Assembly: GCA_900543305.1 (NCBI GenBank)
Contig: UQQZ01000018.1
Coordinates: 1 to 38,085, forward strand
Reading direction: 5' to 3'
Origin: an uncultured Oscillospiraceae bacterium
Lineage (GTDB): Bacteria; Bacillota; Clostridia; Oscillospirales; Acutalibacteraceae
Length of the DNA: 38,085 nt
Positions 1-7,905 of this stretch are shown piece by piece. Below the pieces are notes generated by a model. It was not told the DNA's origin. It ran no database searches and saw nothing but the letters and a program-made list of their open reading frames with translations. Position 1 is the first letter of the stretch. Every line of letters starts with the position of its first letter. The position numbers and the translations under genes were made by a program.

Positions 1-139
1 GGACCCGGCGGGTGGAGGCCTCCATCGCCACGGCGGCAGGAGCGGTGATCTCCACTTCCGCCCCCTGGGCCGGGAGTGAGGGAACTCCCATGGCCACAGC
101 CAGAAACATCGCCAACACACAGACCCGGAGCTTCTTCAT
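1..139 (-). CDS. D-alanyl-D-alanine carboxypeptidase, N-terminal fragment
   Basis: Only the first 46 codons lie inside the window; the gene runs off the left edge. The ATG at 139 follows an AAAGGATG ribosome binding site. The protein opens with MKK, a basic start followed by a hydrophobic stretch and an AQGA-type cleavage region, so it is secreted. The mature start reads EITAPAAVAMEASTRRV, which resembles the beginning of PBP5/DacA-type carboxypeptidases, where an 'SAVLMEASTGKVL' segment precedes the SxxK active site. The family trims the terminal D-Ala from peptidoglycan pentapeptides outside the membrane. The active site itself is beyond the edge, so the call rests on the N-terminal similarity alone. 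Confidence 0.62.
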   Translation of the reverse strand, partial: MKKLRVCVLAMFLAVAMGVPSLPAQGAEVEITAPAAVAMEASTRRV

Positions 140-230
140 ACAAGATCATCCTTTCTTTCCGCTTACTCCATGAATATGTGATTGCCTGAAAAAACAGACG
201 GCCCCTGAAAAGATTTCTCCCTGGGAACGC

Positions 231-266
231 AAAAAGGCCCTGCCGTTTTCCAACGGCAGGACCCTT
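231..266 (-). terminator. Intrinsic terminator of the U32 gene
   Basis: A perfect 9-bp stem (239-247 with 252-260) with a 4-base loop is extended by two more pairs. On the minus strand it is followed by TTTTT. It lies 11 bases after the stop codon at 277. Confidence 0.85.
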
Positions 267-276
267 TTCTCCATCC

Positions 277-1494
277 TCAAGGACGGTTTTCCTGTTTGAT
301 CCGCAGATACGCTCCCGGAGCCACCTGGGCGTCCGTTTCCCAGTAGACCACCATTTCCGCGTGAGGAGCCTTTTCCAGAGGAGCGAAATCCTCATCGAAA
401 AGCTTTGTCAGCTGGGCGGTAAAGGGTTTTCCCTCTGGCTGGAGGATATCCACAATCTCCCCGCGGAAAAACCGGTTCCTCTGCCGGAGCCGCAGGTACT
501 TTCCTACCCGGCCCTCGCACACCGCCGCCAGCTGGTAGTTGCGGGCGTAGTGGCTCCGGTCCGGGGTCTGGCCCGGCTCCCCGCCAAAGTAGAATCCCAG
601 AGAATAGGGACGATGGCTGATTTTTTCCGTTTCCTCCAGAATCTCGGGAGGCAAAGGCTCCCCGGGGTGCTCCCAGAAGAAGTCGATGGCCTGCCGGTAA
701 GCCTTTGTGACGCAGGCCACATAGTAGGCGGATTTGGCCCGGCCCTCAATCTTCAGACTGGTGATTCCGACATCCATCATTTTCGGAATGTGTTCGATCA
801 TCCGGAGATCGTTGGAGTTGAACAGGTAAGCACCCTTCTCCTCCTGAACCAGGGTGAACTCCTCCCCTGGCCGCTGGACTTCCGTCAGGTGATACTCCCA
901 GCGGCAGGGCTGGGCGCATTCTCCCCGATTGGCATCCCGGCCCGTCAGGTAATTGGAAATGACGCACCGGCCCGAAAAGGACATGCACATAGCCCCGTGG
1001 ACAAAGGCTTCCAACTCCAGATCCGGCGCGGTTTTTTCCCGGATGCCCCGGATTTCCTCCAAAGGCACCTCCCGGGCCAGAACCACCCGTTGGGCGCCCA
1101 ATTCCCGGCACACTTGAGCCGCCGCGAAATTCACAATCCCCGTCTGGGTGGAAACGTGGCGTTCCACCCGGGGAGCCACCTGTTTGGCCAGGGCCAGCAC
1201 GCCCAAGTCGGAGATAATAAAGGCGTCTACCCCCATTTCCTGACAAGCTGTCAAAAAGCCGGGAAGTTCTTCAAACTCTTCGTTTCTGGGCAGGGTGTTG
1301 CAGGTGACGTACACCTTCACGCCCTTTTCATGGCAGAAGGCAACTGCATCCCGCAGTTCCTCCAGCGAAATAATACCGTCATGATCCACAGACAATTCCG
1401 TGAAGTAGACCGCGTCCGCTCCATAGGCCACGGCCGCTTCCAGCCGCTCCCGATCCCCCGCAGGGGCAAGCAGCTCCGGTTTCACTCTGTTCAC
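277..1494 (-). CDS. U32 family protein, TrhP-like (tRNA U34 hydroxylation)
   Basis: A 405-residue peptidase U32 family protein. The family signature is clear: four cysteines at residues 170, 177, 193 and 197 (GAMCMSFSGRC, then GECAQPC) that ligate an Fe-S cluster in relatives, and the KIEGR motif further on. The order mltG then U32 matches the B. subtilis yrrL-yrrM-yrrN-yrrO region, which supports a TrhP-type role in 5-hydroxyuridine formation on tRNA rather than proteolysis. The start is set at GTG 1494, six bases after GGAG and ten bases past the mltG stop; the frame is open farther upstream, but only inside mltG. A second GTG at 1485 is possible. Oddity: the N-terminal segment after ADAVYF lacks the usual glycine-rich GGxxFxxRxxAxNF stretch and reads TELSVDHDGII instead. 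Confidence 0.82.
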   Translation of the reverse strand: MNRVKPELLAPAGDRERLEAAVAYGADAVYFTELSVDHDGIISLEELRDAVAFCHEKGVKVYVTCNTLPRNEEFEELPGFLTACQEMGVDAFIISDLGVLALAKQVAPRVERHVSTQTGIVNFAAAQVCRELGAQRVVLAREVPLEEIRGIREKTAPDLELEAFVHGAMCMSFSGRCVISNYLTGRDANRGECAQPCRWEYHLTEVQRPGEEFTLVQEEKGAYLFNSNDLRMIEHIPKMMDVGITSLKIEGRAKSAYYVACVTKAYRQAIDFFWEHPGEPLPPEILEETEKISHRPYSLGFYFGGEPGQTPDRSHYARNYQLAAVCEGRVGKYLRLRQRNRFFRGEIVDILQPEGKPFTAQLTKLFDEDFAPLEKAPHAEMVVYWETDAQVAPGAYLRIKQENRP

Positions 1495-1504
1495 ATTCTT
1501 CTCC

Positions 1505-2788
1505 TCAAGACAAGCCTGCCAACTGCTTGTTGTACTCGTGGTCTTCCGCGTTGGTGGCGTAATAAGCTGTACCGTCCGCCGCATGGCAGAAATACAGGTA
1601 ATTGGCCGCGTCTCCCTCCGTATCCGGACTCAACGCCGCTTTGATGGCATCCAGGCCCGGGTTACAGATGGCACCGGCAGGAAGCCCTTCCACCTCATAG
1701 GTGTTGTAAGCCCCATAGGAAAGGGCGCCCGTTTCCGGAATCTCCTGGGCGGTCTTATAGGGATAATACATGGTGGAGTCGCACTCCAGCCGGTAGATGC
1801 CATAGTCGGCGCCAAAATCCAGACGATTGTGAAGCACTGCCGATACGTCATACATATCCTGGGCGTTGGCAGCTTCCCGCTGAATAATGGAGGCCATGGT
1901 GACAATCTGATCCAAGGTCAAGTCGGAGGCGTCAATTTTACTCTGCAGATCTTCCATCCGCTTGCCGAAGTTGTTGAGGAACTTGCCCACTACGGAGTCA
2001 ATTTCCTCGCCCTTGTAAAAATCGTAGGTATCGGGGAACAGATACCCTTCCAGCTTGTAATACTTGCCGGAGGTGTCTCCCAAAGCCCCGATCATCTCGT
2101 AGTCGTTAAAGTCGTCGGAATTCAGCGCTGCCAGGAAATCCTCCTGGGTGCACACCTCTTGCTCCTCCAACAGAGCTGCCGCTTCCAGAGCCGTGGTACC
2201 TTCGGGGAAGGTAACTGTGACCACTTCCTTGCTCTGGTTGCCTCCCTGGAGTGTATTGATGATGTCCTCGTAGTCCATGTTGGTCTCCAAAGCATAGGTG
2301 CCGGGCTCAAAATACTGCATGTCCGCCGTGACGGAACAGTAAATGGTGAAGAACTCCGTTTTGCTGATGGCTCCCGCTTCGTAGAGAATCTGGGCCAGCT
2401 CTCCCGGGGTGACATTCTCGGGAATGGTCACTTCCGTGTTGCCTTCACTGCGGCCAATGGCAAAAAAGTCGTTGGATCCGGTGATCAGATAGCTGCCCAA
2501 GGTAAAGGACACCAGCAGCACCATGCAAATCCACACCAGGGAAAACACCCGGCGATTCTTCCGTGCTTTCAGCCGGTTCCGCTTCTTGTGGGCCTTTTTC
2601 TCCGCCTTGCGCTCCTTCTCCGTCAGGTAGGTTTTATTGGCGGAAAATTCTGGCCGGGGCTGGGTTCTGCGCTCCTGCAGGTCAATGGTGCCCGTGGCAA
2701 GATCCCGCTCGTCAATGTTCAGCTTAAAGCCTCCCGCGTTCCGGTTGTCCTGGGGAGCCCGGGCGTTTCGGTCCTGTCGTCGGTTCAT
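1505..2788 (-). CDS. mltG: Endolytic murein transglycosylase MltG
   Basis: A 427-residue membrane-anchored lytic transglycosylase that cuts nascent glycan strands and so sets their length. A charged cytoplasmic N-terminus (about 80 residues, Lys/Arg-rich before the membrane) leads into one transmembrane helix at about 81-102, then a LysM-like region (VTIPENVTPGELAQIL) and the YceG/MltG catalytic domain. The catalytic glutamate is E305 in ASIIQREAA, matching the family ASIIxxE motif; LHNRL and the later LPAGAICNPG also fit. The start is ATG 2788, six bases after GGAAGG. It overlaps the TGA of the upstream cyclo-ligase as ATGA, so translation is probably coupled. A nearer in-frame ATG at 2794 touches the ribosome binding site and is less likely. 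Confidence 0.93.
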   Translation of the reverse strand: MNRRQDRNARAPQDNRNAGGFKLNIDERDLATGTIDLQERRTQPRPEFSANKTYLTEKERKAEKKAHKKRNRLKARKNRRVFSLVWICMVLLVSFTLGSYLITGSNDFFAIGRSEGNTEVTIPENVTPGELAQILYEAGAISKTEFFTIYCSVTADMQYFEPGTYALETNMDYEDIINTLQGGNQSKEVVTVTFPEGTTALEAAALLEEQEVCTQEDFLAALNSDDFNDYEMIGALGDTSGKYYKLEGYLFPDTYDFYKGEEIDSVVGKFLNNFGKRMEDLQSKIDASDLTLDQIVTMASIIQREAANAQDMYDVSAVLHNRLDFGADYGIYRLECDSTMYYPYKTAQEIPETGALSYGAYNTYEVEGLPAGAICNPGLDAIKAALSPDTEGDAANYLYFCHAADGTAYYATNAEDHEYNKQLAGLS

Positions 2789-3372
2789 ATGCATCCTTCC
2801 TTTCCCACGGGTTCCACGCCAGTTTCCGTCACCAGCCAACGGACCCGCCTGTCATGAGGGCCCCGGGGCAGTTGAGAGAGCACCAGCTCTCCGTAACACA
2901 TTCCCGCGGCGATCCCTTGAAAATCCGCCAAAAAACGGTCATAATAGCCTTTTCCATACCCCAACCGGTAGCCTTCCCGGTCAAAGGCGATTCCCGGCAC
3001 CAAGCAAAGGGCACCTTCTGTCCCTTGTGCCCGGGAACACCGTTGGGGATCAGGCTCGAAAATGCCAAATCGACCCGGTTCCAGCTGTTCCCGGCAGGTC
3101 ACCTGGAAAAAAGCCATCCTTCCCTCTCCGTCCAAACAGCGGGGAAGATATACCTCTTTTTGCTGCTCCAACGCCCGGGCAAAAATCGTCCAGGTATCCG
3201 GCTCGCTGCCGGCACTGAGAAACAGAAACAGTTTTTCCGCCGTCTCATAGAAGGGCCAGTTCCAGAGGGTTTTCCGAAGCTTTTCGTCCTTTTCCTGCCG
3301 CCGGGCCAGTCCTTTCCGTCGGGCCAGCAGCTCCCGGCGTAAGGCGGCCTTGGTGGGACTCACTCCTCCCAC
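2785..3372 (-). CDS. 5-formyltetrahydrofolate cyclo-ligase
   Basis: A 195-residue member of the 5-FCL/MTHFS family (YqgN/YgfA type), which converts 5-formyl-THF to 5,10-methenyl-THF using ATP in the cytoplasm. Visible signatures are a basic N-terminal helix (KAALRRELLARRKGL), PGIAFDREGYRLGYGKGYYD with the nucleotide-binding GYGKGYYD, and a typical C-terminal half. The length fits the family. The start is uncertain: GTG 3372 overlaps the end of the DJ-1 gene and has no obvious ribosome binding site, while GTG 3363 overlaps its stop as GTGA but directly abuts GGGAGGA. The 3' end overlaps mltG by four bases. It shares a one-carbon theme with thyX nearby, although it is in a different transcript. 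Confidence 0.92.
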   Translation of the reverse strand: MGGVSPTKAALRRELLARRKGLARRQEKDEKLRKTLWNWPFYETAEKLFLFLSAGSEPDTWTIFARALEQQKEVYLPRCLDGEGRMAFFQVTCREQLEPGRFGIFEPDPQRCSRAQGTEGALCLVPGIAFDREGYRLGYGKGYYDRFLADFQGIAAGMCYGELVLSQLPRGPHDRRVRWLVTETGVEPVGKEGCI

Positions 3373-3908
3373 TGGATAGAAGAACGGATCTCCCGGGCTT
3401 TCTCCGGGGACACCAGGGCTTCCACCAGGGCAAGACCAAACTGGGTGGCTACGCCCATGCCCCGGCCGGTGAGGAACTGGCCGTCCCGGCAGACATAAGC
3501 TTCACTGAGCACGGCGCCCCCTTCGGTCAAGTCCTTCTGGAAATTGGGAAAAGCGGTGGCGTTTTTGCCCTGAAGCAATCCCTTGTGAGCCAGGATCGAG
3601 GGAGCAGCGCAGATAGCGGCCACCAGCTTGCCCTCTTTCACACAGCCGTCAATACAGGCCTGCACGGCGGGAGAAGCCTCCAGATTGGGGGTACCCGGCA
3701 ACCCGCCGGGAAGCATCATGGCCTGCACCTGGGACAGGTCCACATCCTCCGCCGCCAAGTCAGCCGCCACCTGGATTCCGTGGGAACCGGTGATCTTCAT
3801 TCCCGTAACCCCTGCCAGCTTCACGTCCAAACCGGCCCGGCGCATGAGATCCACCGGAGCCAGAGCTTCCACTTCTTCAAAACCGTCCGCCAAAAAAACA
3901 ACAACCAT
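3360..3908 (-). CDS. DJ-1/PfpI family protein
   Basis: A 182-residue class I glutamine amidotransferase-like protein of the DJ-1/ThiJ/YajL group. The nucleophile elbow is AAICAAPSIL with the conserved cysteine, and the acidic partner is in DGFEEVEA near the N-terminus. GRGMGVATQFGLALVE is the usual C-terminal helix. Relatives act as deglycases, chaperones or glyoxalase III; the substrate here is not known. The start is ATG 3908, five bases after AAGGAAGG; the frame extends upstream only to a TTG without support. It heads the group DJ-1, cyclo-ligase, mltG, U32, whose first two junctions overlap. Confidence 0.88.
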   Translation of the reverse strand: MVVVFLADGFEEVEALAPVDLMRRAGLDVKLAGVTGMKITGSHGIQVAADLAAEDVDLSQVQAMMLPGGLPGTPNLEASPAVQACIDGCVKEGKLVAAICAAPSILAHKGLLQGKNATAFPNFQKDLTEGGAVLSEAYVCRDGQFLTGRGMGVATQFGLALVEALVSPEKAREIRSSIQWEE

Positions 3909-4067
3909 AGGAACCTTCCTTTCCAAAAAATAACATTGAAACAGGGTTCAAGGGAACCCGTCACATAACTCCATAAAAACGTATTTGCGCTCTGAGTAAA
4001 TAGCCGCCACCCTTTTTTGCCGCGTCAAGCCGGCGCATTTTGGCAGCCTGTCCTGGCATTTGGGCCG

Positions 4068-4733
4068 TTACAAACCCAGACACTTTGTCACTGTTTCCAC
4101 CACCGCCTGATGGATCTCCTCCACCGGCAGAGGTTCCCCGTCCTTGGAACAGGGAATCACCTTCCAGCCCAGGCGTTCTCCCGCGTACCGGGCGCATTCC
4201 CCGCAGGACCGGAGAAATTCCAGGTGGCTTTCATGAATGTCTTTTTTCCCGCTGTCTCCCTGATACCGCTGCAGCAAAAGCTTTTGGGACACCTCCACGG
4301 GCATTTCCAGGTAGAGCACCAGATCAGGCCGGGGCAGACCCAATTTGCCGTATTCCAGATCTTCCACCCAGAACAGATAGGAATCCCACTCCTCCCGAGG
4401 GGCCTTGCCCATCTGATACACCAGATTGGAAGTGGTGTACCGGTCGCAGAGGATCACGTCTCCCGCCAGGTAGTCCTGCCGCCAGTCCTTTCGAAAACTG
4501 GCGTACCGATCCACCGCGTAAAAAGTGCTGGCCGCATAGGCATTGACGTCTTCTGGCTCCGTGCCGAACTCCCCGTCCAAATACATGCGCACCAGCGCCG
4601 ACGAAGGGGACTGGTAATCCGGAAATGTGACCCGGCGCACCGGCCGATCCCTCCGGCACAAAGCCTTTTCCAACAGCTTCGTCTGGGTGCCCTTGCCGCT
4701 GCCATCCAGGCCCTCCAGCACAATCAAACTCAT
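4068..4733 (-). CDS. tmk: Thymidylate kinase
   Basis: A 221-residue dTMP kinase, which phosphorylates dTMP to dTDP. The P-loop GLDGSGKGT is at residues 8-16, the CDRYTTSN motif corresponds to the DRY segment of the family, and the central YAxDR segment (YAVDRYASF) binds thymidine. AGGAGG lies nine bases before the ATG. It follows thyX directly by 56 bases, so the two consecutive steps of dTTP synthesis are encoded together. The gap between them contains a possible weak TATACT -10 (4768-4773), so some independent transcription is possible. The sequence is somewhat more divergent than housekeeping Tmk, but all motifs are present. Confidence 0.92.
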   Translation of the reverse strand: MSLIVLEGLDGSGKGTQTKLLEKALCRRDRPVRRVTFPDYQSPSSALVRMYLDGEFGTEPEDVNAYAASTFYAVDRYASFRKDWRQDYLAGDVILCDRYTTSNLVYQMGKAPREEWDSYLFWVEDLEYGKLGLPRPDLVLYLEMPVEVSQKLLLQRYQGDSGKKDIHESHLEFLRSCGECARYAGERLGWKVIPCSKDGEPLPVEEIHQAVVETVTKCLGL

Positions 4734-4789
4734 GATCTTTCCCCTCCTGGACGTTTTCTATCCTTTTAGTATAGCCAACCGCCGTTTTT

Positions 4790-5548
4790 TTACAGCGCTG
4801 CAAATTTTTTTCGGACTTCCTCCATTTTTCCGCAGGACATTTTCCCTTCCGGGCATCCTCCCCGCAGGCAGGGCGGTCCCGCCTTTTCAAACAGGTGAGG
4901 AGCCACTTCCCGCACTTCCCGAAGCATCTGAGTGGCCAGGTCCCGGATCTCCCACTGAGCTCGGTTGCAGCACCGGTGAGAAAAGAAATTCAGCAGGGAC
5001 CGGGCGTTCATGGTGCAGATCATCTTGGTGGTACAAGCATTGGGCAGCACAAAGCGGGCGTCCTCAATGGCCTTCTTTTCCGCCTTCCGGTCCGCGGATT
5101 TTTCCGTCTCTCCCTGATCCAAAAAGGCCTGCTTGTGCCGGGCCTTCAGCAGGGCCGTCAACCGTTCGTAATGCTTGGTGTCCTCCTCCATGGCCCGGAG
5201 AAATTCTTCTTTGGCCTCGGGAATCTGTTCGATTTCCGGAGGCAAAACAAACTCGAACCCGTTCTCTTTGACATACCGCTGGCTCTGGACACTGAAAGAC
5301 GCAATCCGATGCCGGGTAATCTGAGCCAGAAGAGACCGGGAAACCCCTTCGATGCCAAAGGTGAAGCTGGCATGCTCAATGGGGCTTTCATGGCCGATGG
5401 ATTGGAGCATCTCCAAAAAAGAGGCGGTCTTCTCCTCGGTCAACCCTTCGTATACCGTATCGATGTCCGCGGCGGCATAGCACAGCTTAGCTGCGCAGGC
5501 CACCGTCTTTTCCGGCTCCGGCGTATACGCCAGTAGCTTTACCTGCAT
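4790..5548 (-). CDS. thyX: FAD-dependent thymidylate synthase ThyX
   Basis: A 252-residue flavin-dependent thymidylate synthase that makes dTMP from dUMP using methylene-THF and a reduced flavin. The defining RHRx7S motif is present as RHR at 79-81 and S89, followed by QRY at 90-92. The C-terminus carries a short cysteine-containing tail (PPCLRGGCPEGKMSCGK), which is seen in clostridial homologues. The start is ATG 5548, nine bases after GGAAGG; a GTG nine bases farther upstream touches that site and is rejected. A strong sigma-A promoter precedes it. ThyX presence suggests the strain lacks ThyA, but this cannot be seen here. Confidence 0.95.
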   Translation of the reverse strand: MQVKLLAYTPEPEKTVACAAKLCYAAADIDTVYEGLTEEKTASFLEMLQSIGHESPIEHASFTFGIEGVSRSLLAQITRHRIASFSVQSQRYVKENGFEFVLPPEIEQIPEAKEEFLRAMEEDTKHYERLTALLKARHKQAFLDQGETEKSADRKAEKKAIEDARFVLPNACTTKMICTMNARSLLNFFSHRCCNRAQWEIRDLATQMLREVREVAPHLFEKAGPPCLRGGCPEGKMSCGKMEEVRKKFAAL

Positions 5549-5589
5549 CCCGATCACCCTTCCAGACAGAAATTCTCATAATCCTAAGT

Positions 5590-5618
5590 ATTATACCAAA
5601 TTCTCACCCTGCCTACAA
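5590..5618 (-). promoter_or_regulatory. Sigma-A promoter of thyX-tmk
   Basis: TTGTAG (5613-5618), a 17-bp spacer and TATAAT (5590-5595) read on the minus strand. They lie about 40 bases upstream of the thyX start. Confidence 0.85.
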
Positions 5619-5660
5619 GTCTTTGCCTGGGATTTCTTCCCGACTCTCCGCCCGAAGACA

Positions 5661-5690
5661 AAAAGACCTCGGGGCATTCCCCGAGGCCTT
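5661..5690 (-). terminator. Intrinsic terminator of the solute-binding protein gene
   Basis: A perfect 8-bp stem CCTCGGGG/CCCCGAGG (5667-5674 and 5679-5686) with a 4-base loop. On the minus strand it is followed by TCTTTTTG. It lies just after the stop at 5697. Confidence 0.85.
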
Positions 5691-5696
5691 TGGGTC

Positions 5697-7103
5697 TTAT
5701 TCCCAGAGTTTGCCCTCCCGGGCGGCGGCACTGCCCCAGTAGTCGTCAAACTGATCCAGCAGCTCTTCCCCGCTGAGATCTCCCTGGAGAAAGTCCCGCA
5801 AAGCCTGATCCCCTTCGGTGCGGAAGTCTTCCCACGCCGAGTACATCACCGGTTCCTGGGCGTAGGCGTAGAGATCAGTCTTGTCCGCCATCAGCAGATA
5901 CACCGAAAGATTCCCCTCTTCCAGAGAAGGCTCCATCTCCGCCGCGCTGGTGTGGATGGGCGGAATTTGGCACACTTTGGCCATGTGGGTGTTGTTGTCC
6001 TCGTCGGACAGATAGGTCAGGAAGTGGACCGCGTTACCCTCATGTTCCGAGGCGGCGGCAACAGAGAAGCCCGTATACTGGGTGCTGGTCACCCCGATGC
6101 CGTAAAGTCCCCTGGGATAAGGTGCCGTCTGCACGGTCCCTTCCTCCATGGCAGAGTAGATCTTGTCCATCTGATCCTGACCGGCCAACAGCATGGAGGC
6201 TTTCCCGTCGATAAAGGCGTCCACAGCCTGGTCCTCCGTCCAACTGAGGGACTCCTCGGGAACCACAGTGGTCATCACCTGCTGGAACTGTTCCAACGCC
6301 GTCAGAGCCGCGTCCAGGGTGAAGATTGTCCTGTGATCCTTGGCGTTGGAAAGATAAGCCACCGATTGGTCCGACACCAGACTCAGGCCCATGGCGCTCC
6401 ACAAACCCGAGTCAAACACGTCCAGCAGCCGTTCCTGACCGCCAAACACCAGGCCCTCCCCCTGGCCCCAAAGCTTACCCACACCGTTGAGCATATCGGA
6501 CCACAACCGGCAGTAAACCATGTCATCGGCTTCCTTATCTTGGTTGTAGGCGTCAAACCAATCGCTTCTGTAATAGAGCACATCCTGGTTCAACGTGGCA
6601 GGGATCATATATGCCTTACCGGATCCCATGGAACGGAGAATCTGCCGGGCCGCCGTTGTCAGGGTAGATGCTTCATCCCAAACCTCCAAATAGTCGCTGA
6701 GATCCAAAAGCCATCCCTTTTCCACATAGGTGGGCTGGTCCAGCCAGGATACCTCGCACAAGTCCACCTGTTCCCCGGACTCCAGAAGCTGGGTCATTTC
6801 CTCCCGGGTATCCACTGTGCGGATTTCAATGTGGGTATCGGGGTAATCTGCCATGTACTTTTGGGCAATCTCCTTGAGCGTCTCGGTGCGTTTCTCACTG
6901 TAAGAAAGCTCCGCCACCACCAGGGTATTTTCCGTACCGTCATTTTCCAAGGTGACCTGCTCCTCCAAAGAGGAACTTTCCAAGGCGGAGCTGTCCTCCG
7001 AACTGGTGGTCTCCTCCGCGCAGCCAGTCAGGACCCCCAGGGCCATCACCGCTGCCATCAAAAGGGCCATCGCCCTGGTTTTCGTTCCGCGCTTCACGGG
7101 CAC
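5697..7103 (-). CDS. Extracellular solute-binding lipoprotein (ABC family 1)
   Basis: A protein of about 468 residues with a basic N-terminus, a hydrophobic signal segment and a lipobox LTGC around residue 28, followed by a Ser/Glu-rich linker. The mature part resembles family 1 sugar-binding proteins: 'YMADYPDTHIEIRT' early, a hydrophobic 'GKAYMIPATLNQDVLYYRSD' region (here given in parts: GKAYMIPATLNQD and VLYYRSDWFD), and a C-terminal helical lobe. The substrate cannot be inferred. No permease or ATPase lies beside it: it has its own promoter and terminator, so it must work with a transporter encoded elsewhere or act as a sensor lipoprotein. GTG 7103 is preferred (five bases after AAAGG); GTG 7106 and 7097 are alternatives. 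Confidence 0.82.
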   Translation of the reverse strand: MPVKRGTKTRAMALLMAAVMALGVLTGCAEETTSSEDSSALESSSLEEQVTLENDGTENTLVVAELSYSEKRTETLKEIAQKYMADYPDTHIEIRTVDTREEMTQLLESGEQVDLCEVSWLDQPTYVEKGWLLDLSDYLEVWDEASTLTTAARQILRSMGSGKAYMIPATLNQDVLYYRSDWFDAYNQDKEADDMVYCRLWSDMLNGVGKLWGQGEGLVFGGQERLLDVFDSGLWSAMGLSLVSDQSVAYLSNAKDHRTIFTLDAALTALEQFQQVMTTVVPEESLSWTEDQAVDAFIDGKASMLLAGQDQMDKIYSAMEEGTVQTAPYPRGLYGIGVTSTQYTGFSVAAASEHEGNAVHFLTYLSDEDNNTHMAKVCQIPPIHTSAAEMEPSLEEGNLSVYLLMADKTDLYAYAQEPVMYSAWEDFRTEGDQALRDFLQGDLSGEELLDQFDDYWGSAAAREGKLWE

Positions 7104-7219
7104 CACATCCTTTCACCGTCGTTTTCCATTACCCCATTCTCAAAACGTTTCCCGCCGGCCTGTTCCGACGGTCCCGTACCAAATCCCCGGATGATCCAGG
7201 GATCCCTCCTGTACGCCTT

Positions 7220-7248
7220 ATTATAGCCTCCCGCCCCTGAAATTACAA
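7220..7248 (-). promoter_or_regulatory. Sigma-A promoter of the solute-binding protein gene
   Basis: TTGTAA (7243-7248), a 17-bp spacer and TATAAT (7220-7225) on the minus strand. It implies a leader of about 110 bases before the GTG start. The leader includes a 10-bp palindrome AGGGATCCCT, but no riboswitch class was recognised. Confidence 0.85.
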
Positions 7249-7257
7249 GCAAAACCG

Positions 7258-7292
7258 CAAAAAGCGCGGTACCAAATGGCACCGCGCCCTTT
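7258..7292 (-). terminator. Intrinsic terminator of the nitroreductase gene
   Basis: Stem GCGCGGT (7264-7270) with ACCGCGC (7281-7287), partly extended inside by CC/GG. On the minus strand it is followed by TTTTTGCGG. It lies about 30 bases after the stop at 7319. Confidence 0.8.
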
Positions 7293-7318
7293 TCCGCCGG
7301 GTTTTTGGGGACCCCGGC

Positions 7319-7840
7319 TTACACCTTCTTCACGTAATCCGCCTTCCGCTCCTTGGGCTGGGGCAGGGGACCGGCCGCATATCCCAAAGCCAGGGAACCT
7401 ACGCCCCGAAGATTTTCCGGCAAGCCCCATTCCTTGAGCAAAGCCTTTCCCTGGGGCAGTTCAAACATCTCATGCTCCCCGTGAATCCAGCAGGAAGCCA
7501 GTCCAATGGCATGGGCCGCCTGCATCATGGTAGTCAGCACGCAAGCGCCGTCCTCCACACAGGTTCCCCGCTGGGGATCCGCCAGCACCAGCAAAATGGT
7601 GGGGGCTCCGTAATAGGGATCCTTATCGCCGCCCCGGGCCTGCTTGTTCAGCTCCTCTACCGCCTTCCGGTACTTGGGGTCCTGAACCGCCACGATCACC
7701 GGGGACTGCATCCCCATTCCCGTGGGGGCGTAAGTGCCGGCTTCCGTTACGGCGTCCAGCTCTTCGGGCTTAATCTGCTCCGGACGGTACGCCCGCACGC
7801 TCCGGCGGGTCTTCAACAGTTCCAACATCTTGTTTTCCAT
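7319..7840 (-). CDS. Nitroreductase family protein
   Basis: A 173-residue FMN-dependent nitroreductase-family protein. The N-terminal RRSVRAY motif binds the flavin phosphate, APTGMGMQSP is the usual substrate/flavin loop, and the C-terminal GSLALGYAA segment completes the fold. The length is typical of the short YdjA/NfrA-like branch. The physiological substrate is unknown; relatives reduce quinones, nitro compounds or flavins with NAD(P)H. AGGAG lies nine bases before the ATG. Although it follows the transglutaminase gene by only 37 bases, it has its own promoter embedded in that junction. Confidence 0.88.
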   Translation of the reverse strand: MENKMLELLKTRRSVRAYRPEQIKPEELDAVTEAGTYAPTGMGMQSPVIVAVQDPKYRKAVEELNKQARGGDKDPYYGAPTILLVLADPQRGTCVEDGACVLTTMMQAAHAIGLASCWIHGEHEMFELPQGKALLKEWGLPENLRGVGSLALGYAAGPLPQPKERKADYVKKV

Positions 7841-7876
7841 AGGGCATGGCTCCTTTCCAAATGTTCCATTGGATCC

Positions 7877-7905
7877 ATTATACCAGATTCTGTTCGGAAT
7901 TTCCA
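7877..7905 (-). promoter_or_regulatory. Promoter of the nitroreductase gene
   Basis: TGGAAA (7900-7905), a 17-bp spacer and a perfect TATAAT (7877-7882) on the minus strand. The -10 overlaps the stop codon of the upstream transglutaminase gene, and the -35 lies inside its coding end. Confidence 0.65.

Noticed and set aside
3944..3959. GGGTTC/GAACCC inverted repeat upstream of the DJ-1 gene
   Set aside because: The stem is short, and on the minus strand no U-run follows directly, so neither a terminator nor an operator can be argued.
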